The notes beneath the pieces were generated by a model that was not told the DNA's origin, searched no databases, and worked only from the letters and a program-made list of their open reading frames with translations. A DNA stretch of 23,113 nucleotides, from positions 1-23,113 of the IMG/VR virus record IMGVR_UViG_3300010430_000470, one strand, 5' to 3'. Position 1 is the first letter of the stretch, and every line of letters begins with the position of its first letter. The translations under genes were made by a program, and so were the position numbers. Source of the stretch: a virus. Of the stretch, positions 10,611 to 19,691 are shown piece by piece.

Positions 10611-11138
10611 ATGAAAGTTAGGAAGTCAGAACCGGTACTGTTCAATAAGACCCAGTCTGCTGCATTTTTTCAGGTCAGCACCCAGGCTTTTTCTGCCTGG
10701 GATGTGGAGCCAGTCAAAAAGTCTGGCCGTGAAGTCTTTTACGACTTACGTGAACTGGTGGCCTATCGGCATGAGAATCCAGACGATGAAGATGGTGAGT
10801 TAAACCTAACTGAAGAACGCGCAAAGCTTACTAAAGAGCAAAGAATCAAAACAAACCTTGAGCGTAAACAGCTTGAAGGGAAATTAATGGATGTTGATTT
10901 CGTTGTGTTGAATTACACGAAAATGGCTACCGCCCTTCGACAGAAATTATTATCAACCCCCACCAAATTAGCCAAGGACTTAACAAATATAAGTAAGCCA
11001 GCCGAAGTGCAGCAGATACTTAAAGACCACATACAAGAAGTATTGACAGAAATATCAAGTGAGCAATTTTCAGCAGATATCGGAATTGATGTCGACCGCA
11101 CGCTTGCGAAGCTTGAAGCAATGCAAGCCACCTCCTGA
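10611..11138 (+). CDS. terminase small subunit, Nu1-like (175 aa)
   Basis: The N-terminal region (about 10-50) has NKTQSAAFFQVSTQAFSAWDVEPV, the winged-helix pattern of Nu1-type DNA packaging proteins that bind cos. A charged central helix (TEERAKLTKEQRIKTNLERK) and a C-terminal helical region for assembly with the large subunit follow. It recognises phage DNA at cos, about 60 bases upstream. Length is close to lambda Nu1 (181). No clear Shine-Dalgarno sequence precedes the ATG, which follows a T/G-rich stretch. The large subunit starts inside its 3' end. Confidence 0.88.
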   Translation: MKVRKSEPVLFNKTQSAAFFQVSTQAFSAWDVEPVKKSGREVFYDLRELVAYRHENPDDEDGELNLTEERAKLTKEQRIKTNLERKQLEGKLMDVDFVVLNYTKMATALRQKLLSTPTKLAKDLTNISKPAEVQQILKDHIQEVLTEISSEQFSADIGIDVDRTLAKLEAMQATS

Positions 11139-12921
11139 TTTAACTGTCAGTGAGTGGGCTGATGAATATCGTCGTTTATCGAGTGAATCATCATCAGAAC
11201 CCGGTCGATGGAAAACAAGCCGGGCCCCATACCAAAAAGGAATCTTAGATGCGATAAGTGATCCGGCAGTTCACACTGTTGTGGTTATGTCATCTGCTCA
11301 GGTGGGTAAGACTGAGATTATATTAAACGCCATCGGTTATTACAGCGAACAGGACCCATCGCCGATATTAATGATACAGCCAACGCTTGAAATGGCTGAA
11401 ACATTCAGTAAAGACAGATTGGCGCCGATGGTCCGAGACACTCCGGCGTTAAAAGATATCTATCCAGACGCTAAAACCCGGGGTGGTGGTAACACCATGC
11501 TTCACAAGAAGTTCACCGGTGGACACATCACCATGGCTGGTGCAAACAGCCCCGCATCACTGGCATCACGGCCGGTTCGGATTGTGCTTTTTGATGAGGT
11601 TGATCGCTATCCGGTGTCGGCCGGTACCGAGGGTGACCCGGTCGCACTTGGTACAAAACGGACAACCACCTTCTGGAACCGAAAACGCATCATAACCAGC
11701 ACCCCGACTGATGAAGGTCATAGCCGGGTATCACTAGCATATGAAGAAAGTGATCAGTGCCGGTTCCATGTTGACTGCCCACACTGTGGTGAACCGCATC
11801 ACTTAGAGTTTAAAAACCTGCAGTGGTCCAAAGACGATGAAGGCAATCACCTGGATGATGTCCACATGGTCTGTCCGGAATGCTCATGTGTTATTGAAGA
11901 AAAACATAAAAAGATCATGTTGGCTGTCGGTGAATGGGTGGCCGGTGCCGACTTTAACGGCACGGCAGGATTCCACCTTAACGAATTATACAGCCCATGG
12001 AAGTCATGGCTTGAAGTCAGGAACGACTTCTTAACAGCTCGCAAATCACCTGAAACGCTTAAAACCTTTGTGAACACATCACTTGGTGAAGTTTGGCGGG
12101 AAGATGAAGAAACGGTTGATTGGCAGGATATAGCCGCCCGCAGGGAACCCTATGGAAAAGCACTACCAGAAAAAGCCCTGGTATTAACCGCCGCTGTCGA
12201 TGTTCAGGATGACCGACTTGAATATGAAATCATGGCGTGGGGTGAAGGTGATGAGACGTGGGGCGTTAAATACGATGCTTTAACCGGTGACCCAGGCTTA
12301 CCTGAACTTTGGGAAAAATTGGAAGACGTCCTATCAATGACATTTAAGCGCCATGACGATGTGGAGTTACACATTCCGATTATGACGATTGACTCTGGTG
12401 GTCACTACACTGAACAGGTTTATAACTTCGCCCGTAAGCACAAAGGCAGAGTTTACGCGATTAAGGGAATGGCAGGTGCCGGTAAACCCATAACCGGCAG
12501 ACCCAGTAAAAACAACAAAGGCAAAGTTCATCTTTACACTGTCGGAACGGACACCGCAAAAGAATTACTTATTTTTTCAATGCTCCGGATTACAAAGACT
12601 GGTGCCGGTTACTGTCATTTCCCGGCAGAACCCGAAGCCGGTTATGACGACCGATATTTTGAGATGCTAACGAATGAAAAGTGCATCACGAAGCACAAAG
12701 CCGGTGTGCCGTACCGAGCATGGATAGCCAAAGGGCGAAATGAAGCACTGGACTGCCGGGTTTACAACATGGCAGCCAAATCGATATTAAGCCCAAATTA
12801 CGACCGGATTAAACAAAATCAGGAGCCTAAAAAGCCCGAAAAGAAAGTTAGCCATACGCAAAGAACCAGACCAAAAAACAGAAAAGCTAAATCAAATAAC
12901 TTCGCTACGAGTTGGAAATGA
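11089..12921 (+). CDS. terminase large subunit, lambda gpA family (610 aa)
   Basis: A gpA-type terminase: SEWADEYRRLSSESS near the N-terminus, ATPase Walker A SSAQVGKTE (Lys74) and Walker B VLFDEVD (about 166-172), two CxxC pairs typical of gpA (CPHC at 230-233 and CPEC near 261), and a C-terminal nuclease half with AAVDVQDDRLEYE around 365-375 and NEALDC near the end. It translocates DNA into the prohead and nicks cos. The frame opens at GTG 11059, but the ATG at 11089 is preferred because it is preceded by CGGA and leaves a shorter overlap with the small subunit; the start is uncertain. Length agrees with lambda gpA (641). Confidence 0.95.
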   Translation: MSTARLRSLKQCKPPPDLTVSEWADEYRRLSSESSSEPGRWKTSRAPYQKGILDAISDPAVHTVVVMSSAQVGKTEIILNAIGYYSEQDPSPILMIQPTLEMAETFSKDRLAPMVRDTPALKDIYPDAKTRGGGNTMLHKKFTGGHITMAGANSPASLASRPVRIVLFDEVDRYPVSAGTEGDPVALGTKRTTTFWNRKRIITSTPTDEGHSRVSLAYEESDQCRFHVDCPHCGEPHHLEFKNLQWSKDDEGNHLDDVHMVCPECSCVIEEKHKKIMLAVGEWVAGADFNGTAGFHLNELYSPWKSWLEVRNDFLTARKSPETLKTFVNTSLGEVWREDEETVDWQDIAARREPYGKALPEKALVLTAAVDVQDDRLEYEIMAWGEGDETWGVKYDALTGDPGLPELWEKLEDVLSMTFKRHDDVELHIPIMTIDSGGHYTEQVYNFARKHKGRVYAIKGMAGAGKPITGRPSKNNKGKVHLYTVGTDTAKELLIFSMLRITKTGAGYCHFPAEPEAGYDDRYFEMLTNEKCITKHKAGVPYRAWIAKGRNEALDCRVYNMAAKSILSPNYDRIKQNQEPKKPEKKVSHTQRTRPKNRKAKSNNFATSWK

Positions 12922-13451
12922 ATGTACCCAGTAAAATAACAAAAGGTGTAACGCTGAAATGGACCGAAAGCTTAACCGATTATCCTGCAAGCACCTGGAC
13001 GCTCACTTACACATTTATCTCACCTAACGACAAGCAAACAGCCATTGCCGCTGCCGATGGTGATAATTATGAAATAACGCTGGGATTTGGTGATACTGCT
13101 TTATTTAATGCTGGTCGTTATGACTGGCAGGCATTTGTTGACGATGGTACAGAGCGTTACTGTGTAGGAAGTGGCACAACTCAAGTCATTGAAGATTTTG
13201 CAAGCCAGCCGAACTATGACGGCAGAAGTCAATTACAGCAGATTGTCGATGCCATGGACGCCTATTTACTCGGCAACGCCACAGACGATCAGCAACAAGT
13301 TCGATTTAACGACCGAGAAATCCGAAAGTATGACCGTGCGGAATTGTTGCAACTGAGAAACCAGTTAAAACGCGAACTCAAGGCCGAACAAATCGAAAAC
13401 GAACTGTCTGCCGGTACCGGTAAAACTAAAATCCGCACAAGGTTTCTATGA
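12918..13451 (+). CDS. head-tail connector, gpW position (177 aa)
   Basis: A two-part protein: an N-terminal all-beta domain (about 8-95) with LKWTESLTDYPASTWTLTYTF, a motif known from connector proteins of other phages with gpA terminases, and a C-terminal helical part (about 100-170) with YDRAELLQLRNQLKRELKAE, resembling the gpW helices. It lies between terminase and portal, as gpW does in lambda, and probably seals the portal after packaging. ATGA overlaps with the terminase and portal genes. The family resemblance is from memory; the position is strong. Confidence 0.75.
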   Translation: MNVPSKITKGVTLKWTESLTDYPASTWTLTYTFISPNDKQTAIAAADGDNYEITLGFGDTALFNAGRYDWQAFVDDGTERYCVGSGTTQVIEDFASQPNYDGRSQLQQIVDAMDAYLLGNATDDQQQVRFNDREIRKYDRAELLQLRNQLKRELKAEQIENELSAGTGKTKIRTRFL

Positions 13452-14986
13452 ATCTATTTAAACGCAAGACCCGCACGACAGGCACAGCGATGGTGCCGTT
13501 TAATGAGCCTGTGGCAGACTTTCAGTTTAACATCGACATTAAAACCACTCCGGTTAAGCCAAAGCAGCGTGCCTACAATTCAGCGCAAAAAATCAGCTAT
13601 TTGCAGAACTGGGTGTCAGCACCAACAAAGCCTAACCAAGATATTAAAAACGGCTTGCTTTCATTAAGAGCCAGAAGCCGTGAAGCTGTGCAGAATAACT
13701 CATTTGTTCGCCGTTTTCTTGCATTGTGTAAATCAAACATCATCGGTGACCAGGGCTTTCAGTTTCAATCGAAAATCGCATTTCCCGACGGTAAGCCAGA
13801 CGATGCGGCCAGAAAAACAATCGAGACGGCATGGAAGGACTGGGGACAGTACGGATCGCCTGATGTAACCGGCACAAAGACCCTGCTTCAGATGTGCAAT
13901 GACTTCATACAGCAGATTTTTATGGATGGTGAGTATCTGGCGATAGAAGTTTACAACAATAACAACCCATACGGCTATCAGTTACAAGTCATCGACCCGA
14001 TGCAGCTGGACGTGCTTTACAGTGAGAATTTAACCGGTGGACGCTATATCCGCGAAAGCATCGAATATGACCGCCACGGAAAGCCACTGTATTACCACAT
14101 TCTGACCGATGATAACGCTGACTATTACAACGCCCGAACCGGTAAACATTACCAGAAAATTAAAGCAAATCGGGTTTATCACTGCTTTTTAGCTGACTTC
14201 GTTAATCAGCGGCGAGGGGTGCCGATTTTCGCCTGTTCATTGCTTCGATTGGGAATGCTTGATGGTTACACCGAAGCCGAATTAGTGGCCGCCAGATTAG
14301 GCGCCACCACCATGGGTGTCTGGTATGACAATGTTGATGGTGTCGGCTATGACGGCGACCAAAAGACAGATGATGGTGATTATGTCGCTGCGGCCAGTCC
14401 TGGCGAATTTATCAAAGCACCAAACGGAACTCGATTAGACGTTTTCGACCCAAACCACCCAAACAGCGGCTATTCACAGTTCACCAGTGACTTACTGCGT
14501 GAAATTGCATCAGGGTTAAATGTCAGTTATGCCAGCTTATCGAATAACTACTCCGATGCGAACTATTCAAGCCTGAGACAAGCAGCCATTGTTGAACAGG
14601 ATATGTGGCGTACATTTCAGCGTTGGGCTATTGATCACTTTATTGAACGCCTCTTTAAATCATGGGCCAGCCATTCACTGGCCACCGGCGCAATCACTAT
14701 AAACGGTCGCAGACCATCATTCGATGAAAACTATTACATGCCGCACAGCTGGCAACCGAAGCGGTGGCAGTGGGTTGACCCTCAAAAAGAAATGAACGCC
14801 CACACCAAGGCCATTGATTACTGCATTTCATCACCACAAGAAATCATCCGACAGAAAGGCCGCGACCCTGATGAAGTACTGGATGAAATCCGCAACTGGC
14901 AAGAACAGTTAAACACAATGGGAATTAAAACCGGTAGAGATTATGAAAAAGAACCAGAACAACAAGAACCTGATACAGAAGATTAA
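13448..14986 (+). CDS. portal protein, lambda gpB family (512 aa)
   Basis: Typical lambda-family portal: basic start, then LRARSREAVQNNSFVRRFLA (about 70-90), IGDQGFQFQS, GEYLAIEVY and LQVIDPMQLDVLYSEN in the middle, QRRGVPIFACSLLRLGMLDGY and ELVAARLGA (about 255-285), and the later NVSYASLSNNYSDANYSSLR segment. It forms the dodecameric ring at one capsid vertex through which DNA enters and to which the tail attaches. The C-terminus is acidic and its gene overlaps the capsid gene by 44 bases. Length agrees with lambda gpB (533). Confidence 0.95.
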   Translation: MNLFKRKTRTTGTAMVPFNEPVADFQFNIDIKTTPVKPKQRAYNSAQKISYLQNWVSAPTKPNQDIKNGLLSLRARSREAVQNNSFVRRFLALCKSNIIGDQGFQFQSKIAFPDGKPDDAARKTIETAWKDWGQYGSPDVTGTKTLLQMCNDFIQQIFMDGEYLAIEVYNNNNPYGYQLQVIDPMQLDVLYSENLTGGRYIRESIEYDRHGKPLYYHILTDDNADYYNARTGKHYQKIKANRVYHCFLADFVNQRRGVPIFACSLLRLGMLDGYTEAELVAARLGATTMGVWYDNVDGVGYDGDQKTDDGDYVAAASPGEFIKAPNGTRLDVFDPNHPNSGYSQFTSDLLREIASGLNVSYASLSNNYSDANYSSLRQAAIVEQDMWRTFQRWAIDHFIERLFKSWASHSLATGAITINGRRPSFDENYYMPHSWQPKRWQWVDPQKEMNAHTKAIDYCISSPQEIIRQKGRDPDEVLDEIRNWQEQLNTMGIKTGRDYEKEPEQQEPDTED

Positions 14987-16739
14987 TGAAAACGGCCCAA
15001 CAAGGGCCTTTTTAATTCAAACAAAGGATATCGACGAAGAACAGCGCACGGTGCCGTTGGCATTCTCAAGCGAAGAACCCTATGAGCGTTGGTTCGGATA
15101 TGAGATTTTAGACCACTCACCTGACAGTGTCGATTTATCCAGATTAAACAACTCAGCACCGATATTAAGCGATCATGATCATCGCACCCAAATCGGTGTC
15201 GTTGTACCCGGTACCGCAAAAGTAGAAAGCGACAAGAAAGGTCGTTTAATGGCGCGGTTCGGTTCGAGCGAAAAAGCGAAACAAGAGTTTCAAGACGTCA
15301 TTGATGGCATCAGAACCAAAGTCTCGGTGGGTTACCGGGTGTTAGAGATGGTTCTTGATGGCGAAAAAGACGGGATTGAATCTTATCGAGTAACAAAATG
15401 GCAACCGCATGAAGTATCGCTTGTAAGTGTGCCCGCTGACGATGGTGTCGGCGTAGGCCGTGATTTTCACAACAAACCAGAGATTAAAACTATGAGTAAA
15501 GAAGAAATCAAAGAAGAAAAAGACACGGTTGATGTGGCTGCCGTAGAAACAAGAGCCCGAAAAGAAGCCCAACAGCTGTTTCAGTCGATTTATCAATTCC
15601 GCGACAAGATGGCTGAAAAAGGCGTTGATGTTTCCGATTTGGCAAACGAAGCAATCGCCAAAGGCCATTCCTTTAACGACTTCCGTGCTAAAGCCTTAGA
15701 TAAAGCTTATGCCGGTGAGAAGACTGTCAGCGCGCACTTGGATTTGACCGAGAAAGAAAAGCAGAATTACAGCTTACTGCGGGCATTAAATGCCCAGGCA
15801 ACCGGCAACTGGAAAGATGCGGGATTTGAACGTGAATGTTCGGTTGAGTTAGCAGAGCGAATCGGCAAAGCACCGAATGGCTTATACATTCCGCTGGATA
15901 TCCAGATGCGCAGCCAGAATGTAGGTGTACCTGCCGATGGTGGTTACTTGGTTGAAGAGAAGTACCGCCCTGAATCGTTCATAGACATTCTGAATGATAA
16001 GTCAGTGCTGGTTAATTTAGGCGCCCGTTCAATGGGTGGGTTAATTGGTGACCAGGCTATACCGAAAAAAGACGGAGCAAGCACAGCTTACTGGGTAGAT
16101 GAAGCAGGTGATGTGACTGATAGTGATATGTCTTTTGATTTAATCAAGCTGACGCCTAAAACTGTCGGTGGAGCTATTCCAATCACCCGTCGCATGTTGA
16201 AACAAGGCTTGCCAGATGTTGAACAGTTAGCAATATCTGACATTGCAGAGCAATTAGCATTAGCCATTGATATTGCCGGATTACAAGGTGCTGCAGGTGG
16301 TGATAATCCTGTCGGTATTACCGCAACATCCGGGGTTAATACCGCAACTGTTTCAACGCCAGGACAGCCTACATGGGCAGAAATGGTTGATTTTGAAACT
16401 CAGATTGGCACAGATAACGCATTAGATGGTGACTTTAACATAGTGACCACTTCGGGTGTTATTGGCAATTTAAAAACCACTAAGAAAGACACCGGCTCTG
16501 GTATTTTCTTAATGGAAAATGGCGAAGTTAATGGCTACCGGGTACACCGTAAAAACTCCCTGACTGCAAACACAATCCTGATGGGTAAATTCAGCGATGT
16601 GTTAATCGGTTCATGGGGTGTTTTAGACGTGATGCTTGATGATGCCACTTTGGCTAAATCTGGCGGCACAGTCGTACGGGTATTCCAAGACGTGGATATT
16701 CAAGTCCGCCGTCCTGAAAGCTTCTGTAAAAACGCCTAA
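14943..16739 (+). CDS. fused HK97-type prohead protease and major capsid protein (598 aa)
   Basis: Residues 20-175 are an S78-type prohead protease: LSDHDHR (His78 or His80), TKVSVGYRV (Ser128) and HEVSLVSVPAD (Glu157), the expected catalytic residues. From about 185 there is a charged coiled-coil scaffold (delta domain), and from about 300 the HK97-fold capsid begins (IPLDIQMRSQNVGVPADGG, later VGGAIPITRRMLKQ and NPVGI). In HK97 these are separate genes; here they are one frame, so the protease should release itself and the scaffold. An in-frame ATG at 15492 (Met184, MSKEEIKEEK) could also start capsid alone. The start overlaps the portal gene by 44 bases. Confidence 0.93.
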   Translation: MKKNQNNKNLIQKINENGPTRAFLIQTKDIDEEQRTVPLAFSSEEPYERWFGYEILDHSPDSVDLSRLNNSAPILSDHDHRTQIGVVVPGTAKVESDKKGRLMARFGSSEKAKQEFQDVIDGIRTKVSVGYRVLEMVLDGEKDGIESYRVTKWQPHEVSLVSVPADDGVGVGRDFHNKPEIKTMSKEEIKEEKDTVDVAAVETRARKEAQQLFQSIYQFRDKMAEKGVDVSDLANEAIAKGHSFNDFRAKALDKAYAGEKTVSAHLDLTEKEKQNYSLLRALNAQATGNWKDAGFERECSVELAERIGKAPNGLYIPLDIQMRSQNVGVPADGGYLVEEKYRPESFIDILNDKSVLVNLGARSMGGLIGDQAIPKKDGASTAYWVDEAGDVTDSDMSFDLIKLTPKTVGGAIPITRRMLKQGLPDVEQLAISDIAEQLALAIDIAGLQGAAGGDNPVGITATSGVNTATVSTPGQPTWAEMVDFETQIGTDNALDGDFNIVTTSGVIGNLKTTKKDTGSGIFLMENGEVNGYRVHRKNSLTANTILMGKFSDVLIGSWGVLDVMLDDATLAKSGGTVVRVFQDVDIQVRRPESFCKNA

Positions 16740-16764
16740 CCGCTGAACAGAATAAAGCCATTTT

Positions 16765-16791
16765 AAAAAGCCGCCACACCGCGGCTTTTTT
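16765..16791 (+). terminator. intrinsic terminator after the capsid gene
   Basis: AAAAAGCCGC (16765-16774), loop CACACC, GCGGCTTTTTT (16781-16791): a 10-bp stem with T-run, 26 bases beyond the capsid stop. It would lower expression of the downstream joining genes relative to capsid, unless late antitermination reads through. Confidence 0.88.
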
Positions 16792-16813
16792 CATTTAACC
16801 AAACAGGTGAAAC

Positions 16814-16996
16814 ATGAGTAAGAAAATCAAAGCGAAAGTATTAAGTGGTTTCGTATTAGAACCAGGTAAAGATGCCACACCCGGCGACACAGTAGAGTTA
16901 ACTGACCGCGAGTTCAGAAACTACAGCCGTCGCGGTAAAGTCGTCGAAGCAGGTTCAAAAGAAGCCAAAGCCGCTGAAAAAGAATCTAAAAAATGA
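16814..16996 (+). CDS. small head-tail region protein (60 aa)
   Basis: The sequence KAKVLSGFVLEPGKDATPGDTVELTDREFRNYSRRGKVVEA reads as a small beta-rich domain, followed by a Lys/Glu/Ala-rich tail. Short proteins with the GD-VELTD--F--L---G pattern regularly stand between capsid and joining genes in siphoviruses, without established function. GGTG lies about 6 bases before the ATG. The stop overlaps the next gene by ATGA. First gene after the terminator at 16765. Confidence 0.72.
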   Translation: MSKKIKAKVLSGFVLEPGKDATPGDTVELTDREFRNYSRRGKVVEAGSKEAKAAEKESKK

Positions 16997-17259
16997 TTGA
17001 AACCAGCGTAAGCATTGATTCGTTCCTTGCATTTGCCAAAGACGCCACATTAAATCTATCCACGGTTAAAGCAATTGTGGACAGTAACGTGGAAGTCGTC
17101 GGTGAAGATGGCGAGGTGCGCTCAATCGCTTACGCTGTTGTGATGCAAAAGCCCGTTAGCTTCGATAAAGGCGATGTTTTAACAATGGGCGCTAAATCAT
17201 ACGAACTGCAGGACATCATTGTTGATGATGACATACTGATTACAGTATCGGCACTATGA
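16993..17259 (+). CDS. head-tail joining protein (88 aa)
   Basis: A small beta-rich protein with VSFDKGDVLTMGAKSYELQDIIVDDD, the pattern of gpFII-type joining proteins (KGD---i-g-sY-v-di--Ddg). It would sit between connector and tail terminator. Coupled to neighbours by ATGA overlaps on both sides. Length is somewhat shorter than lambda gpFII (117). Assignment is by pattern and order in the morphogenesis cluster. Confidence 0.72.
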   Translation: MIETSVSIDSFLAFAKDATLNLSTVKAIVDSNVEVVGEDGEVRSIAYAVVMQKPVSFDKGDVLTMGAKSYELQDIIVDDDILITVSAL

Positions 17260-17810
17260 TTAAAGTAGATATTTCGAACCTCGAACAGCTGCGAAAGCAG
17301 TTTGATCCGGTAAAAGTCGATAAAGCTTTCTGGTCCGCACTTAAACGAACCACAGCAAAGACAAAAACCCAGGTATCAAAAGAGATTCGCAAAATCTACG
17401 CAATCAAAGCCGGTGATGTAAACAAGCATGTCCGCTCATACCGAGCGCAAGACAGTTACGTCATTGATTATTCAGGTGCACCCATACCGCTTCATAAATT
17501 TAGACCAACAGCCCGAACAGTAACGACCGCCCGAGGCGTCCGAAAGGCCGTCAGCGTTAAAGTGAAAAAAACCAAACGCCGGGGGATTGTAAAAGGTGGT
17601 TTCCAGCCGCCAAAATTCGGTGGTCCTATCTTTAAACGAACCGGTAAACCATCGGCTGGTGACCCGAGCCGTGAAGCCATAGCGAAGATGTTTACATTAT
17701 CTGTACCGCAAATGGTTAACGATTCAGTCGCCGCCAAAACATTCGATTTTATTCAAGACGAAGCAAACGACCAATTTTACCGCGCTTTTAAATTCTTTAT
17801 AAACCGATGA
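17256..17810 (+). CDS. minor tail protein Z-like (184 aa)
   Basis: Highly basic, with IRKIYAIKAGDVNKHVRSYRA near residues 45-65, then PIPLHKFRPTARTVTTARGVRKAVSVKVKK and FGGPIFKRTGKPS, the order of blocks in lambda gpZ-type minor tail proteins (I-a-dv, PL--F, then F-R). gpZ completes the tail and is needed for correct DNA positioning in the tail tube. Placed between the joining protein and the tail terminator as in lambda (FII-Z-U). Length matches gpZ (192). Confidence 0.88.
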   Translation: MIKVDISNLEQLRKQFDPVKVDKAFWSALKRTTAKTKTQVSKEIRKIYAIKAGDVNKHVRSYRAQDSYVIDYSGAPIPLHKFRPTARTVTTARGVRKAVSVKVKKTKRRGIVKGGFQPPKFGGPIFKRTGKPSAGDPSREAIAKMFTLSVPQMVNDSVAAKTFDFIQDEANDQFYRAFKFFINR

Positions 17811-18196
17811 TAACCGACCTTATAGCACACCTCACGTCTGAAACAACTTCATTCGTGACGATAGAGAACGCCCGTGATTTACAGCCCGTAAGCACACAAA
17901 GCAATGAGTTGCCAGCTTTGTTCGTGTTTCGGGGTGATTCAACACTACAGCGTTCAAACGCAGATAACCGAATCAGTCAGAGACGTGATCAGGTTATCTC
18001 ACTTTACCTGGTGTGCAGCCATAACGACGTGGAAGCCCTCGAAAACGAAATTTTCGACGCTTTGCTCGGTTGGCAATATACGGCTGATTATTCATCATTA
18101 CAAGCAATTAAAAGCGAAGTAATTAGCATCACAGGCCAGACAGTCTGGCATCAATTAGATTTTACAACCTGGAACCAATTACGAGAAACATTATGA
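17807..18196 (+). CDS. tail terminator, gpU-like (129 aa)
   Basis: An alpha/beta protein of the size of lambda gpU (131): an N-terminal helix, ELPALFVFRGDSTLQ, then QVISLYLVCSHNDVEALENEIFDALLGW and a final beta segment. gpU caps the growing tail tube and joins it to the head. The order Z, this gene, then tail tube is as in lambda (Z-U-V). ATGA couplings on both sides. Sequence motifs are weak, so the call is mostly by order and size. Confidence 0.78.
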   Translation: MITDLIAHLTSETTSFVTIENARDLQPVSTQSNELPALFVFRGDSTLQRSNADNRISQRRDQVISLYLVCSHNDVEALENEIFDALLGWQYTADYSSLQAIKSEVISITGQTVWHQLDFTTWNQLRETL

Positions 18197-18306
18197 AAAA
18201 CCCAACAAAAGGCGGGCGGTACTACAAAGTTAACGGAAAACTGTTGACTGAAAAAGAGTACAAAGCCCAGCAAAGTCAACCAAAACCAAAAGGTGACAAG
18301 AAATGA
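18193..18306 (+). CDS. very small tail-region protein (37 aa)
   Basis: A 37-codon gene with exact ATGA overlaps at both ends (18193-18196 and 18303-18306), starting MKNPTKGGRYYKVNGKLL and ending in a Lys/Gln-rich tail. Short proteins starting with a GG-Y--DG-L motif are found before tail tube genes in other phages. Its coupling bridges the tail terminator and tail tube genes. It may be a small structural or assembly factor. Confidence 0.75.
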   Translation: MKNPTKGGRYYKVNGKLLTEKEYKAQQSQPKPKGDKK

Positions 18307-19241
18307 ATTTTAATAACAAAATGATTTTGGCTAAATTACAGCCAACAGTCGATGTCGATCCAACGCCCGATGGTTCTAACGCGGTCGTATCGGAAGATTT
18401 AGACTGGACCTATTACGCCGGTAACGATATTACGCGAAATCGTGACCGATCTTATTTCGGCGCCAATTCAACTACTAAAGTCGTGCCACATACAGAGTTT
18501 GGCTTTAACGTTGAACTTTCACAAGTTGCCGCGGCTGGTGATGCACCTGCATTCGGGCCACTGTTAAGGGCTTGTGGATTTGCTGAAACGATTGATGCCG
18601 GTGTTGATGTTGAGTACACGCCTGTTTCTGATTCATTCGAAATGGTTGCAATCTACTTTATCGATGATGAAGAACAGGAGCAGAAGTCGCTTAACTGTCG
18701 GGGTACTTTTAGTATTCAAATGGATGCTGAAACCCTGCCGATGATTCAGTTCAGTGGCTTTATGGGTACCTACAATCGTCCAGTTGCGGCCGGTGCTTAC
18801 ACCATTGACACATCCGCCTGGGAAGATGCAGTACCTGTATCTAAAGGTAACACTGTAACACTTACTGTCGATGGCTATTCCGGTTGTGTAAACAGCTTTA
18901 GCGTTGATATCGGTAACACCGTGAACATTCACGACGAACCGAACTGTGCCGGCACAAGCATTAGTGCGCGTGAGGTCACCGGGCAGATTGTCATTAAAGC
19001 GCCAACACTGGCCACAAAAGACTTATTCGCAGCGGTAGAAAGCCACTCAGGATCAGTTAACACCGTGGCTATTGCTGTAGAGCATGGTGATGGTACACGG
19101 CCTAACCTTAAGATTGATATGGGTCAGGTTCAACTAAACGACATCCAGCGGGCAGACGTACGAGGTGAATTGTATTACACAATCCCATTCACGGCACTGC
19201 CCACGGATGCAGGCAATGACGAAATTAAACTAACGTTCTAA
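18303..19241 (+). CDS. major tail tube protein (312 aa)
   Basis: Almost wholly beta-rich and acidic, with ITRNRDRSYFGANSTTKVV, NVELSQVAAAGDAPAFGPLLRACGF and RGTFSIQMDAETLPMIQFSGFMGTY, the blocks of one tail tube family of siphoviruses. The position in the gpV slot, between the terminator and chaperone genes, agrees. It polymerises to form the tube through which DNA is ejected. The C-terminal 100 residues carry a further beta domain ending in YYTIPFTALP. Ends before a hairpin at 19251. Confidence 0.88.
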   Translation: MNFNNKMILAKLQPTVDVDPTPDGSNAVVSEDLDWTYYAGNDITRNRDRSYFGANSTTKVVPHTEFGFNVELSQVAAAGDAPAFGPLLRACGFAETIDAGVDVEYTPVSDSFEMVAIYFIDDEEQEQKSLNCRGTFSIQMDAETLPMIQFSGFMGTYNRPVAAGAYTIDTSAWEDAVPVSKGNTVTLTVDGYSGCVNSFSVDIGNTVNIHDEPNCAGTSISAREVTGQIVIKAPTLATKDLFAAVESHSGSVNTVAIAVEHGDGTRPNLKIDMGQVQLNDIQRADVRGELYYTIPFTALPTDAGNDEIKLTF

Positions 19242-19250
19242 TTTTGTCAG

Positions 19251-19283
19251 GGGTGCGATGTGTTGACCGTGCATCACACCCCA
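19251..19283 (+). terminator. hairpin after the tail tube gene
   Basis: GGGGTG-c-GATG (19251-19261) pairs with CATC-a-CACCCC (19273-19283), ten pairs with one internal mismatch and an 11-base loop. The nearest T-run (TTTTTCTTTT) is about 17 bases further, so it may protect the abundant tail tube mRNA or act as a weak attenuator. Confidence 0.5.
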
Positions 19284-19328
19284 GCATTTAAACGGTCATT
19301 TTTCTTTTAACGGTTATAGGAACTAAAA

Positions 19329-19691
19329 ATGAGTATATTAAAAGGTCAAAAAAACGAAGTTTGGCAAAATATCACATCGAAAATACCATCAGACGGTAAA
19401 GATATTATTGTTAACTACAAAATTAAGTACAAAAAATTAAAACGTACAGAGTATGAGTCCTTTATGGAACGTCATAATGGTAAAAACGGTAATCCAAAAT
19501 TAGAAGACGGATTACCTGACATGATTCTTGATTGGAAAATGCCGGGGCCAGATGGTGAAGATGTTCCATTCAGTAAGGAAAACTTGATTGATGGTGCATT
19601 TGAAGAAAGCTTTTACCTTATGCCAATTTCAGAAGGCTTTATCAATTTACACAATATGGCATATAAGGAGTTTAAAGCAAAAAACTCATAG
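19329..19691 (+). CDS. tail assembly chaperone G (120 aa)
   Basis: A small acidic/basic protein between tail tube and tape measure, the slot of lambda G. It has LKRTEYESFMERHNGKNG in the middle and GAFEESFYLMPISEGFINL towards the end. It ends in TAG five bases after an A-AAA-AAC slippery heptamer (19679-19685) and is the zero-frame product of a frameshift pair. It should bind the tape measure protein during tail assembly. GGTTATAGGAAC precedes the ATG and provides AGGA. Confidence 0.85.
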   Translation: MSILKGQKNEVWQNITSKIPSDGKDIIVNYKIKYKKLKRTEYESFMERHNGKNGNPKLEDGLPDMILDWKMPGPDGEDVPFSKENLIDGAFEESFYLMPISEGFINLHNMAYKEFKAKNS

